Below are positions 18,020-27,180 of a stretch of DNA of 64,000 nt, one piece after another. The notes below the pieces were generated by a model. That model was not told the origin of the DNA and ran no database searches. It worked only from the letters and a program-made list of their open reading frames with translations. Position 1 is the first letter of the stretch. Each line of letters begins with the position of its first letter. Made by a program: the position numbers and the translations under genes. This stretch comes from Paenibacillus sp. PCH8. GTDB lineage: Bacteria > Bacillota > Bacilli > Paenibacillales > Paenibacillaceae. The stretch is from the NCBI RefSeq assembly GCF_002968835.1, contig NZ_PKQK01000001.1:1426001-1490000 (forward strand), in the 5' to 3' direction.

Positions 18020-18146
18020 TTTCATCAAATTGTAACTGATTATTAGCTAAGAGGACGTTCATTCGAGCCGGATCAAACGATAATACGTGAAGAAATGGTT
18101 GTCTTGCTGTCCCGCATTAGTACTTGAAGAGAAGGAAGTGGCTCCG

Positions 18147-18956
18147 ATGGCACGAGTTATATGTATCACATCAGGGAAAGGTGGAGTTGGCAAGACAACG
18201 GTCACTGCTAATCTCGGGACTGCCCTTGCCCTATCGGGGAGCAGCGTTTGCCTGATCGACGCTGATTTTGGATTGAGAAATCTGGATATTCCGCTTGGTT
18301 TGAGCAATAGGGTAAGGTATCATATTTCTGATTTTCTGACGGGTCAATGTGCTTTACATCAAGTGATTGTCAAAGATAAGCGAATCAGTACCTTGTCCTT
18401 TATCTCCTGTAGTAACGACGCGGTGCATCACGATGATCCGCAAGTTTTTGGCAAGGTGGTGCAGCAAGTAGCCCAGAACTATGATTATGTGCTGATCGAT
18501 TCGCCGGCAGGCATTGAAAATGGATTCTGGAATGCGGCTTTGGCAGCAGATGAGGCTATTGTCGTTACTACGCCTCATCGTACATCGCTTCAGGACGCGG
18601 ATCGCGTAATCGGATTATTAGAAGATATGATTCCGGCTCCGCCGCAGCTCATCATTAATATGGCCGACGGACAGGAAGCCCGTTCGGCAACGGTAAAGAT
18701 GCAGGATATTATTGATATTCTCAATATCGGTGTGATTGGCGTGATCCATGCCGATGTAGAAATTATACGTTCCGTACATAAGGGCATCCCGATTGCGCTT
18801 AATCCCGAGTTCGAAAGCGGGCTTCGCTTCAGGCATATCGCCCACAATGTGGCGAAGAATCAGCAGGAGCCTTTTATCTCATTGAAATCCAAGAGGCATA
18901 TTAGTGTTTTTTCACTTCCTCAAAGACTACGTTGGGGGAAGAGCAGTTCGTTATAG
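18147..18956 (+). CDS. MinD-like ATPase, orphan (no minC neighbour)
   Basis: The 269-residue MinD/ParA ATPase has deviant Walker A SGKGGVGKTT with the signature Lys11 and Lys16, LIDADFGLRNLDIPLGL, and DYVLIDSPAGIENGF as Walker B. FESGLRFRHIAHNV appears late. The C-terminus ends in a basic stretch with aromatic and hydrophobic residues (VFSLPQRLRWGK) that could be a membrane-targeting helix, though not the canonical MinD sequence. Genuine MinD normally sits beside minC. Here it stands between a two-component system and a surface-protein gene, suggesting a paralogue positioning an envelope machine. ATG 18147 has AAGGAAG 8 bases upstream. Confidence 0.85.
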   Translation: MARVICITSGKGGVGKTTVTANLGTALALSGSSVCLIDADFGLRNLDIPLGLSNRVRYHISDFLTGQCALHQVIVKDKRISTLSFISCSNDAVHHDDPQVFGKVVQQVAQNYDYVLIDSPAGIENGFWNAALAADEAIVVTTPHRTSLQDADRVIGLLEDMIPAPPQLIINMADGQEARSATVKMQDIIDILNIGVIGVIHADVEIIRSVHKGIPIALNPEFESGLRFRHIAHNVAKNQQEPFISLKSKRHISVFSLPQRLRWGKSSSL

Positions 18957-19027
18957 TCGATTCTGGTAGGTTAATCGTTGACACGCGAATCATCTGCAAT
19001 GGATTGCAGACTAGCTAAAGAATTCAT

Positions 19028-19074
19028 GAAAAATAGTGGAGTGGGAGTTACCTTCCCTACGCCGCTATTTTTTG
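19028..19074 (+). terminator. Terminator after the minD-like gene
   Basis: AAAAATAGTGG and GTGGGA pair imperfectly with TTCCCTAC and CCGCTATTTTTT, ending in a T-run. Confidence 0.75.
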
Positions 19075-19111
19075 ATGTCATTGATGTTCTCACTTGCAAG
19101 TAGTTGCTTAC

Positions 19112-19181
19112 TTAAAGTTTTCTTTATAATTCACAAGCGCCCCTATCTCGCATGATAAAATACGGAAGAAAAAACGACATA
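19112..19181 (+). promoter_or_regulatory. Conserved promoter element, copy B (upstream of the giant SLH gene)
   Basis: TTAAAGTTTTCTTTA (19112-19126) and CATGATAAAAT (19151-19161) are identical to copy A at the same 39-base distance. The AACGACATA block follows from 19173. The sequence between the blocks has diverged apart from TTC-CAAG, so this is selective conservation of a regulatory element rather than a recent duplication. Confidence 0.6.
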
Positions 19182-19538
19182 ATTTGCATGTATTGGTGTC
19201 ACAATTCGACTGCGACTGATAAGAAAGGTCGGTGAACGAATTCAATCTGTAAAGTTGGCATTATCGTACCTTAAAGCAGTCGGATCTCTCCAGTCGGATG
19301 TTTGAGCTGACGTTGATGTTCTGAATGTGCTGAACGCCGCAGATAGGACAATACCATTTCTGTATGTAAAGTTTTTCCTCGCTTGATCTCCACGTGCCGA
19401 GCGAACTGACTCGTAGGAGACCAATGATCCCGATCTGGGTCAGTGGTATCCGCTATTAGTCTGGCTTTGTTGATTAGCTTGATTAGAAACCAATTTTGGA
19501 CGGTCTTTTTTAGTTTGATCTATACATAGAAGGGATGA
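19165..19538 (+). other. Long untranslated leader of the giant SLH gene
   Basis: From the predicted -10 to the start codon there are about 375 bases without a convincing gene. A 60-codon ORF on the opposite strand has no RBS. Local inverted pieces such as GATCCCGATCTGGGTC are visible. No known riboswitch consensus was recognised. A long leader may stabilise the mRNA, as for other S-layer genes. Confidence 0.35.
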
Positions 19539-22500
19539 ATGAAAGTGAAGAAAGTAAGACAGGGATGGAAGGTGAGCCGGCAGATCCTAATGTGGATGCT
19601 GGTGATCAGCTTAATAGTTTCTGCCGTGCCCCTATTACCAGCGCAATCGGCAGTAGCGGCTGAACTGCCGATGCAGATGACAAAAGTAACCACATCCAGT
19701 GGATTCCAGGATGTGAGTCCCACCGACTGGTTCTATGATGCAGTCGTCCATGTGCAGGAGAAGGGCATATTCAGCGGAACGAACGCGAGTAGCTTCTCTC
19801 CTAAGGGGACAATGACACGTGCCATGTATGTAACGGCACTTGGACGGATGGCCGGAGTCGATGCCGGGGCGTACTCCACTTCGAGCTTTGCCGATGTACA
19901 GGCGGGCAGCTGGTATGCGCCATATGTCGAATGGGCGGTTAAGAAGGGAATTACCGATGGCACGGGGGATCGGAAATATTCGCCGGATGCTACCGTATCT
20001 CGGGAGCAAATGGCGACGATGACGTTGCGGTATTTCGAAAGCGAACAGATCCCTTATCAGACCGAGAATCCGGTCACGACAGAGCCGGGCGATCTCGGGG
20101 ATGTATCGCCTTGGGCGGCTGACGCGGTCATCAAGCTGTGGCAAGCCGGTGTGTTCACCGGGGACGAAAAGGGGAACTTCAATCCGCGTGCACAAGCGAC
20201 TCGCGCGGAAGCAGCGGTTCTCTTCATGCGCAACAACGCGGTTGTAGAGGCGTGGAAAAATCAGAATCAAACGCCGGTGACGCCTACTCCAACACCAACA
20301 CCGACATCGCCGGTGACACCAACATCCGGCGGTAATAGTGGTGGCGGAACGCCTGGAGATAACGGAGGTAACTCAGGCACGGGTTCCACTGCGTATACGC
20401 TCACGTTTGAGAGCAACGGAGGCACGGCGATTTCTGCGCAGACGGTACGAAAAGGCCAGGTGCTAAATAATCTACCTGCTCCAACAAAAGAAGGATATAT
20501 ATTCCAAGGGTGGTTTGCGGATAGTGATCTTTCACTCATCTTCGCAAGCGGCAGCACCCTGAACGCGGATACAAAGTTGTATGCAAAGTATACGGATAGC
20601 TTGGATAGTGCCGTACAGAGCGTACCAAGCTATTCGGTACTGGATGTCGCGCCGAACTTCACCATTAAGGTACAGGATTCATCGGGCAGTCTGACGGAAT
20701 CCCAGGTCAAAGAGGGGATGACCTTCGTGGATACGGCAAATCCCGAATTCGAAGGGGTTACCGTCTCTGGCGGGAACGGAGTTTTCACGGTATCGTCAGC
20801 AGCCGAAAACGGCAAGTTCGTTGAAGGTAACACATATCAACTTACGTTGACGGATGACAGTTTGTCCTTCCAAGGCCAAGACGCGACGACAAGTATTTAT
20901 GTATTTAGCGTTGCTAAAAAAGAAGTCATGAATATTCCACTCAATCCGAACATGATCTACATTCCGTTCACGGATGTCACGGATATGGTGATCAATGGAG
21001 CAGATGTCGATTCGCCCGCGATTTCAGTCGTTACGACGACGGTAGGCGGCGAAAATGCACTCGCCGAAGTGAATGCGAGTAGTGGAACGTTCAAGTACAC
21101 CGGAAGCACTGGCACGGTGATTCAAGTCGGTGATACCGTAGCCATCTATGAGGGAGTTAGTCCCGAACTGCGCACAGTCGAAACGACTGGTGAAGACGAT
21201 GGTGATGTGGCCTATGTCCAGATCACGTCGGTAGATGCAAGTGTCTACACTTATGATCACGCAGATGCCAAACAAGTATTGCTCAAGCCAGATGTGCTAC
21301 CGGTGAGCGTAGAGGCAGATACGGATGGAGATCCCAGTAACCATTCCATCACGGTCGATCATACCGCGATGAACTACAGCGACGGCCTGTACGAGCCCTT
21401 TGGTTTGGATCAACTGACCACGGTCGATGTGGGAGACTTTATCGGGTTCTATGAAGGTGAATTCGCCGAAGAAGGTTCTAAGGTAACCGGTTATGGACGT
21501 ATTACGTCGATTACGCCTGAGGCAGAGATGGACGTCATTACGTATACCGATGCCACCATTGAAGATATTGAAAATGCTTTCAATATCTATCAGAAGCAAG
21601 CAATTGACGGCGATGATCTGTTTTCGAAAGAACAGATTGCACAGCTCGAAGAGCAAATTGAGCAGCAAGCGAGAGACAGCGGATTCGTCAATGAAGCCGC
21701 GGATTATCTGTCTGACATCGCCATGGAGTCAAAGGAAATTCAGGAGATCAAGGCTCAGTCCTCCCTAGCGTCCGGTAAAGGGAGCCGGGTAAGTGTGGAG
21801 AAGCTGACCGTTGTTGCTTCACTCGGCACGAGGCTGAAGAATATTGACGGCCGAACCTCAGGCGTAAGCGCTACATTACAAGTGGGTGCCGATATTGTTG
21901 TCAATATCAATGAAGACAGCGATCTTGTCATCCATATGACGGGTACATTCGTGCAGGAGATGAGCCTAGACCTCGGTATCAATGGGGATATGAAAGGGCA
22001 CTGGCTGAAAAAGTGGGGGATTCCTTACTGGTACAGCATTGATGATTATGTAATTACGGCGAATCTGGATGCTTATAGCTATACCGGGATGAACATCACG
22101 GCAGAGATAGCTCTCGTTGAACACGATAAGCTAAATGATGCACTGAATGACTGGGTGGGCGAGAAGAACGCTGGCAGGTTGGGAAAGGTTCAGAACATTG
22201 CGACACAGATTAAAGCGGTAATGGCGGGTGTGCAGGATACTGCCGTAGATGCGGAATCGTTGAAGGAAAAGTATCAAGAGATGTTAGAGCAAGACACGGA
22301 GTGGGTTCCGTTAATCAAGAAAGAGCTCTTTGAAAAGAGCGTACGCGTGGCTTTAGGTATTGTGGAAGTCAAATTTGAAGCGGAGTTTGTGGTCAGCGCC
22401 CAGGTGAACCTGACGGTGGGGGCAGATTTCTACTATAAGATGGCCAAGCGCTACTCGGTTAGCTTGCGCGTATTGAGTTTCAGTGGTTCGAGTAATACGG

Positions 22501-25500
22501 TCAGCTTGCCGGGAGACGGAGATTACCAATTTACCTTCTATGTGATGGGGACGATCGGTTTACGAGCTGGTATTCATATGGAGGTCAAAGCGGGGATTGG
22601 AAGCGTCAAGTTGAATAGTATCGGGCTTGCTGTAGAACCCGGTGTGTATGTGAATCTGTGGGGCTACTTCTATTATCAATTGAAAAATATTAGCGGGGTG
22701 AAGACCACGAAGTCTTTAGGTGCCCTGTTCGTCGAGATTGGCATCTATTTGGAGGTCGAACTCGGCGCTCAATTAGGTGATGGCGCGCTTTCCGGCGGCG
22801 TAGAGCTGGTCGATGAAGAGTGGCCACTGTATACGATAGGGGAAGAAAAGAACGTCTACGACTTCGCCTATCCACAGGATAAGTCGCTCAAAGTGAACAT
22901 GGCGGGTTCTGCGTCATCCATCGCTGTACCGGAGTTGTGGGTCACAATGAATACCTTTGATTTGAAGACAGGTGCTACGGATAAACGGGCTTATGATCGC
23001 TCGAATTTCGATATTCAGGTGGACAATCCGAACTTCAAGTATGACGCAGTAAATGGGATGATTGAAGTGGTGGACAAGAAGATTCAGGTGAGTGATGGCA
23101 ATCTGGTTATCACCTGGAAGGGGTCGCCGGGGTCGTTCACGTCCGATCCACTCAAGCGTACGATTCAGTTAAGCTGGCTTGCCAGAGTGGGTGACTACAT
23201 CCTTCAGCTGGATCCGCAGAACGGCGGAGTGACCCAGGTTGTGGCGGCTCCGTATAACGCGCCAATCAGCGTGGTCATCCCGGTATATCCAGGATACACC
23301 TTTGATGGCTGGTATACGGCCGCTTCCGGCGGCACGAAGATCACGATTCCGAGCCGAATGGCTGCGGAGGATCGGAAACTGTACGCGCACTGGATTGCTA
23401 ACAAGAATACGCCGTATACCGTTGAGTATTATGTGCTAGACCCGAACAGCAGGATACAAGCTCCGCCTGTGGATACGGAAAATATGACTGGAACAACGGA
23501 CACGGAGATACGAATCAGCTCCGACAGGTTTAAGGAGCAAGGCTATGCGACCGGAACGGTGAGCGGCGTATTAATCAAGGGCGACGGCTCTACAGTCGTA
23601 AGAGTTAATTACTATCCGGAGAATCGAAAGATGACTTTCGCTGGGGGTTATGCCGGTGCGCCCCAAATCTCGGTAACAGAAGCTGTTGGCAAGAACATCG
23701 CTACTCGTATACCTGTACCGATAAGGCAGGGATATACGTTTGCCGGTTGGTCGCCAGAAGTTCCAAGTGCGATGCCGATTGAGGATACTACGTATACAGC
23801 GAAGTGGACGGGGAGAGAGGGTACGCCTTATCAGGTCGTGTACTTGCTGCAAAATATCGGAAGTGACACCTATACGGTTGCAGATACGGAATCGTATCGT
23901 GGAGTTACGGGTACCGAGGCGAATATGACGGACGTCAAGCCGAGATCTTATGATGGCTTCGTGCGGGACGACAGCATTTCGGTACTGACGGATCTAATCA
24001 CGAGCAACGGCAAAACGGCGTTGAAGGTATATTATAAGCGTGATGTATACCAAATGACGGTTGATTATAACGGTTCTGGGGCAACAAATAAAACGGATAA
24101 TGTTCCTTTCGGAGCGACGATGCTGTTGCGTCTAGGCACTCCGACATGGCAGGGATATAGCTTTACGGGTTGGTCGCCAACGCCTCCGACCACGATGCCT
24201 GCCGAAGATGTCCAGTTTACCGCTCAGTGGGCAATTAACGACTACACTGTAAATTTCGACAGTAACGGTGGGTCCGAAGAAGTGCCGGCTCAGACTGTAG
24301 GGTTTGGCGCCACGATTAGTACGCCGACTGAACCGACGAAAGATGGTTATGTATTCGGCGGTTGGTACAGTGATAACACGTTGACGAATGCTTACGACTT
24401 CGCTGCAGCGGTGACGGCGGATCTCACACTGTATGCGAAGTGGCTGATCCCTTACACGATAAGCTTCGAGAGTAATGAAGGGTCGGTAGTAGATGCCCAA
24501 ACAGTGAATGAAGGCGTCAAGGCTATGGCTCCTGCCCCTCCGACGAAAGACGGCTATGTGTTTAGCGGCTGGTACAGCGATAGTGAGCTAATGAACGCCT
24601 ACAATTTCACGACTATGGTGGTTACGGGAGACCTGACATTGTACGCGAAGTGGACGGTATATGTACCGATTACCTACACTGTAACTTTCGAGAGTAACGG
24701 CGGATCGTTGGTCACAGAACAGACTGTGAATGAAGGTGCCGTGGCTACTGCTCCTGGCGCTCCGATGCTGGAAGGGTATACGTTCGATGGCTGGTATAGC
24801 GATAGCGAATTGATGATACCTTATGGTTTCACAGAAGGTGTAATGGCCAATGTGATGCTGTACGCGAAGTGGACGAAGAACAGCTACACAGTGAGCTTCA
24901 ACAGTAACAACGGATCGTCGGTGAGCAGTCAGTACGTGAGTGAAGGTGACACGGCAGCAGTTCCTGACGCACCGACCCGTGCAGGGCATGTATTTGAAGG
25001 CTGGTATAGCGATGCTGGTCTGAATGAATCTTACAGCTTCATGACATCTGTGATGAATAACCTCACGCTGTACGCGAAGTGGACGGCTATATATACGGTC
25101 ACCTTCAACAGTAACGGCGGATCACTGGTGGCTGAACAGAATATGCAAACCGGCGGTAATGCTACGGAGCCTGCCGTACCGACGAGGGACGGTTACGTGT
25201 TTAACGGTTGGTACAGCGACGCTGGACTGAATGAAGCCTACAGCTTCATGACATCGGTGACGGGTAACCTCACGCTGTACGCGAAGTGGACATTTAACAG
25301 CCGCACGGTGGACTTTGACAGTAACGGTGGAGCAGCAGTAGGTAGTCAGACGGTGGTTACTGGCGACAAAGCTGTGGCACCTGCTGCGCTGAAGTGGGCA
25401 GGGTATCGATTTGAAGGTTGGTATAGCGATCGCGATCTGGAGAGCGCCTACGACTTCATGACGCCGGTGACGTCAAACATCACGCTGTACGCGAAGTGGA

Positions 25501-26606
25501 CGATGACATCGTGGCTGCAAGTAGGTGACTTGTTGGATTTGAATAGTAAGTCTAATGTCATCTTCGACAGTCAAGGGACTCCTTACGTGGCTTATATAAA
25601 GGACAATTACGAAGTGTTTGTGATGCAATTTAAGGGAGGCAAGTGGCAGTCCTTTGGCAATCAAAGCGATCTTGAAAAAGCGGGAGGATTAGGGAGCTCA
25701 GCTATATCGCTCGGAATAGACAGTAAGGACAAGCTTTATGTTGCTTATAAGAATAGCTCAGGTAAAGTAAGCTTTAAGAGTTATAATGATGAACATAAGT
25801 GGTGGAGACCAGTATCTACTATCTCTGATTTCAGTTGGAATGATGGAAAGACGAGCAGAAAAGTGGATAAAGTTAATGATAGCTTCTTCATTACCTTTGA
25901 TAAGGATGATAATCCTTTTCTGATGTTTAGAGGTATTTTGGTCGGTAATGCTGCGGAACCGTCAATGCTTATGTCATGGAGTTATCATGAAGGTAGTGGA
26001 TGGAAACAAGAAGCGAGAATACAGGCATTCGCAGGTCTTAGAGCCTTCCTTGAACCATTACCAAACAATGGCATGTATTTATTTGCTCCATTCAGGTCAT
26101 CTGTTAGCCCTGTGGCAACAGGATATAGCTTGGAAGATGGGTCATGGATACAATTGGATCCTAAATTATATCCATATCCAACATCTGCAAATATGGATGC
26201 TGCATCCGCGCTTGATCCATCTGGCGTACCTTATATGATCTATCTCAGCAGCTCCAACGTTGTTGAAATGTGGAAATATCCGCACACCATTCCGTCAGAA
26301 GATACAGCATGGGAGAAGGTGAGTACTCCCGAATTCTTGGTCGGTTCATCTCAAGAAGGAAGCATAGATATGGCCTTTGACAGCGAAGGAACGCCTTACG
26401 TTGCTTATCGAGATGCTGCAAATGGCAACAGGGTGACTGTGATGAAATACGAGAGTTTGGATTGGAGACCCGTAGGGTCTGCCGGATTCTCCGCTGGTGA
26501 TGTTCTTCAGCTAGACATCACCATAGACAGCACTGATAACATCTATGTGAGTTATAAGGAACAAGGTAAAATGAACGTGATGAAGTTTGATCCTAATTTC
26601 AAATAA
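19539..26606 (+). CDS. Giant SLH-anchored surface protein with InlB-type repeats
   Basis: The 2355-residue protein has a signal peptide (~1-41) and three N-terminal SLH domains (~48-108, 115-172, 183-235; e.g. FQDVSPTDWFYDAVVHVQEK). A Thr/Pro then Gly/Asn linker follows (~245-288), with one Listeria-Bacteroides (InlB B) repeat (~289-350). A large unassigned middle region (~350-1200) lies before a block of about ten further InlB-type repeats (~1215-1985, each ending LYAKW-like). The C-terminal ~365 residues have repeated GTPYVAYxD and MKYxxxxWxxVG motifs, probably a beta-propeller. SLH domains bind pyruvylated cell-wall polymer, so it sits on the cell surface. Adhesion is the usual inferred role. 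The start follows AAGGG, with a long leader and the shared promoter element upstream. Confidence 0.92.
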   Translation: MKVKKVRQGWKVSRQILMWMLVISLIVSAVPLLPAQSAVAAELPMQMTKVTTSSGFQDVSPTDWFYDAVVHVQEKGIFSGTNASSFSPKGTMTRAMYVTALGRMAGVDAGAYSTSSFADVQAGSWYAPYVEWAVKKGITDGTGDRKYSPDATVSREQMATMTLRYFESEQIPYQTENPVTTEPGDLGDVSPWAADAVIKLWQAGVFTGDEKGNFNPRAQATRAEAAVLFMRNNAVVEAWKNQNQTPVTPTPTPTPTSPVTPTSGGNSGGGTPGDNGGNSGTGSTAYTLTFESNGGTAISAQTVRKGQVLNNLPAPTKEGYIFQGWFADSDLSLIFASGSTLNADTKLYAKYTDSLDSAVQSVPSYSVLDVAPNFTIKVQDSSGSLTESQVKEGMTFVDTANPEFEGVTVSGGNGVFTVSSAAENGKFVEGNTYQLTLTDDSLSFQGQDATTSIYVFSVAKKEVMNIPLNPNMIYIPFTDVTDMVINGADVDSPAISVVTTTVGGENALAEVNASSGTFKYTGSTGTVIQVGDTVAIYEGVSPELRTVETTGEDDGDVAYVQITSVDASVYTYDHADAKQVLLKPDVLPVSVEADTDGDPSNHSITVDHTAMNYSDGLYEPFGLDQLTTVDVGDFIGFYEGEFAEEGSKVTGYGRITSITPEAEMDVITYTDATIEDIENAFNIYQKQAIDGDDLFSKEQIAQLEEQIEQQARDSGFVNEAADYLSDIAMESKEIQEIKAQSSLASGKGSRVSVEKLTVVASLGTRLKNIDGRTSGVSATLQVGADIVVNINEDSDLVIHMTGTFVQEMSLDLGINGDMKGHWLKKWGIPYWYSIDDYVITANLDAYSYTGMNITAEIALVEHDKLNDALNDWVGEKNAGRLGKVQNIATQIKAVMAGVQDTAVDAESLKEKYQEMLEQDTEWVPLIKKELFEKSVRVALGIVEVKFEAEFVVSAQVNLTVGADFYYKMAKRYSVSLRVLSFSGSSNTVSLPGDGDYQFTFYVMGTIGLRAGIHMEVKAGIGSVKLNSIGLAVEPGVYVNLWGYFYYQLKNISGVKTTKSLGALFVEIGIYLEVELGAQLGDGALSGGVELVDEEWPLYTIGEEKNVYDFAYPQDKSLKVNMAGSASSIAVPELWVTMNTFDLKTGATDKRAYDRSNFDIQVDNPNFKYDAVNGMIEVVDKKIQVSDGNLVITWKGSPGSFTSDPLKRTIQLSWLARVGDYILQLDPQNGGVTQVVAAPYNAPISVVIPVYPGYTFDGWYTAASGGTKITIPSRMAAEDRKLYAHWIANKNTPYTVEYYVLDPNSRIQAPPVDTENMTGTTDTEIRISSDRFKEQGYATGTVSGVLIKGDGSTVVRVNYYPENRKMTFAGGYAGAPQISVTEAVGKNIATRIPVPIRQGYTFAGWSPEVPSAMPIEDTTYTAKWTGREGTPYQVVYLLQNIGSDTYTVADTESYRGVTGTEANMTDVKPRSYDGFVRDDSISVLTDLITSNGKTALKVYYKRDVYQMTVDYNGSGATNKTDNVPFGATMLLRLGTPTWQGYSFTGWSPTPPTTMPAEDVQFTAQWAINDYTVNFDSNGGSEEVPAQTVGFGATISTPTEPTKDGYVFGGWYSDNTLTNAYDFAAAVTADLTLYAKWLIPYTISFESNEGSVVDAQTVNEGVKAMAPAPPTKDGYVFSGWYSDSELMNAYNFTTMVVTGDLTLYAKWTVYVPITYTVTFESNGGSLVTEQTVNEGAVATAPGAPMLEGYTFDGWYSDSELMIPYGFTEGVMANVMLYAKWTKNSYTVSFNSNNGSSVSSQYVSEGDTAAVPDAPTRAGHVFEGWYSDAGLNESYSFMTSVMNNLTLYAKWTAIYTVTFNSNGGSLVAEQNMQTGGNATEPAVPTRDGYVFNGWYSDAGLNEAYSFMTSVTGNLTLYAKWTFNSRTVDFDSNGGAAVGSQTVVTGDKAVAPAALKWAGYRFEGWYSDRDLESAYDFMTPVTSNITLYAKWTMTSWLQVGDLLDLNSKSNVIFDSQGTPYVAYIKDNYEVFVMQFKGGKWQSFGNQSDLEKAGGLGSSAISLGIDSKDKLYVAYKNSSGKVSFKSYNDEHKWWRPVSTISDFSWNDGKTSRKVDKVNDSFFITFDKDDNPFLMFRGILVGNAAEPSMLMSWSYHEGSGWKQEARIQAFAGLRAFLEPLPNNGMYLFAPFRSSVSPVATGYSLEDGSWIQLDPKLYPYPTSANMDAASALDPSGVPYMIYLSSSNVVEMWKYPHTIPSEDTAWEKVSTPEFLVGSSQEGSIDMAFDSEGTPYVAYRDAANGNRVTVMKYESLDWRPVGSAGFSAGDVLQLDITIDSTDNIYVSYKEQGKMNVMKFDPNFK
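24235..25505 (+). repeat. Tandem ~210-base repeats encoding InlB-type units
   Basis: Six consecutive units of about 210 bases each encode a YTVTF-SNGGS...GWYSD...LYAKW module. The unit-end sequence CTGTACGCGAAGTGGAC recurs near 24640, 24857, 25069, 25276 and 25486, with a divergent copy near 24430. The near-identity at DNA level points to recent expansion or ongoing recombination. Confidence 0.85.
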
Positions 26607-26631
26607 CTTGGATAGATCAGACTGGCAGAAG

Positions 26632-26660
26632 AGCCTACTCCCATCGGAGTAGGCTTTTTT
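26632..26660 (+). terminator. Terminator of the giant SLH gene
   Basis: A perfect stem AGCCTACTCC-CATC-GGAGTAGGCT is followed by T6. Confidence 0.9.
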
Positions 26661-26676
26661 GCATATATTCCGTAAT

Positions 26677-27033
26677 TTACTGTAATTCATGCAGCGTTTG
26701 TGTCTCCGGCACGTTATGCACACCCCACTTGCAGATTTCCTCCAGAATGGGCATCAGACTCTTGCCTCGGGGTGTTAAGGAATACTCCACTTTGGGCGGG
26801 GTCTGATCGTACTCAACTCTGTTTATCACACCTTCACGTTCCAAATCGTTCAGTTGAGAGGTTAACACCTTGTATGTGATCCCGGGGACACGCCTTTTGA
26901 GTTCGCCGTAGCGTGTGACCCCATGAAAGGCAAGTTGATACATGATCTTCATCTTCCACTTCCCGCCGATAATGGATAGGGTGTAGTCGAATGGAGTTAG
27001 TGTTTCCACTGGGATTGTGCTCGGGTTATCCAT
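26677..27033 (-). CDS. HxlR-family winged-helix regulator
   Basis: The 118-residue protein has the standard HxlR pattern: TLSIIGGKWKMKIMYQL, RYGELKRRVPGITYKVLTSQLNDLEREGVI, the wing KVEYSLTPRGKSL and a final dimer helix. Members sense redox or electrophile stress, often through a cysteine. Here the only Cys is in EEICKWG near the C-terminus, and the usual N-terminal Cys (as in YodB) is absent. ATG 27033 has AAAGGAGCC 8 bases upstream, and TTG 27036 is less likely. It is divergent from a flavin reductase across a perfect palindrome that is its likely operator. Confidence 0.92.
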   Translation of the reverse strand: MDNPSTIPVETLTPFDYTLSIIGGKWKMKIMYQLAFHGVTRYGELKRRVPGITYKVLTSQLNDLEREGVINRVEYDQTPPKVEYSLTPRGKSLMPILEEICKWGVHNVPETQTLHELQ

Positions 27034-27056
27034 CAAGAATAGGCTCCTTTATACAG

Positions 27057-27091
27057 GTACGCACTTCAAAGTGCGTACTTTTTTTGTGGTG
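27057..27091. promoter_or_regulatory. HxlR-type palindromic operator, copy 2
   Basis: A 22-base perfect palindrome (GTACGCACTT, CA, AAGTGCGTAC) lies in the intergenic region between hxlR and the flavin reductase gene. It belongs to a 35-base unit identical to 14701-14735. Its position just upstream of the hxlR RBS suits autorepression. Confidence 0.75.
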
Positions 27092-27180
27092 AACAAGTGT
27101 ATATTCTTATACCAACTATAGGTTTCCCATAGGGCTTTGTAAACCGAAGGAGCTTCTGTTGGAATGGGGAGAAGGAGCGA

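Noticed and set aside
19165..19538. Cyclic-di-GMP or other known riboswitch in the SLH leader
   Set aside because: None of the conserved core sequences of common riboswitch classes could be recognised.
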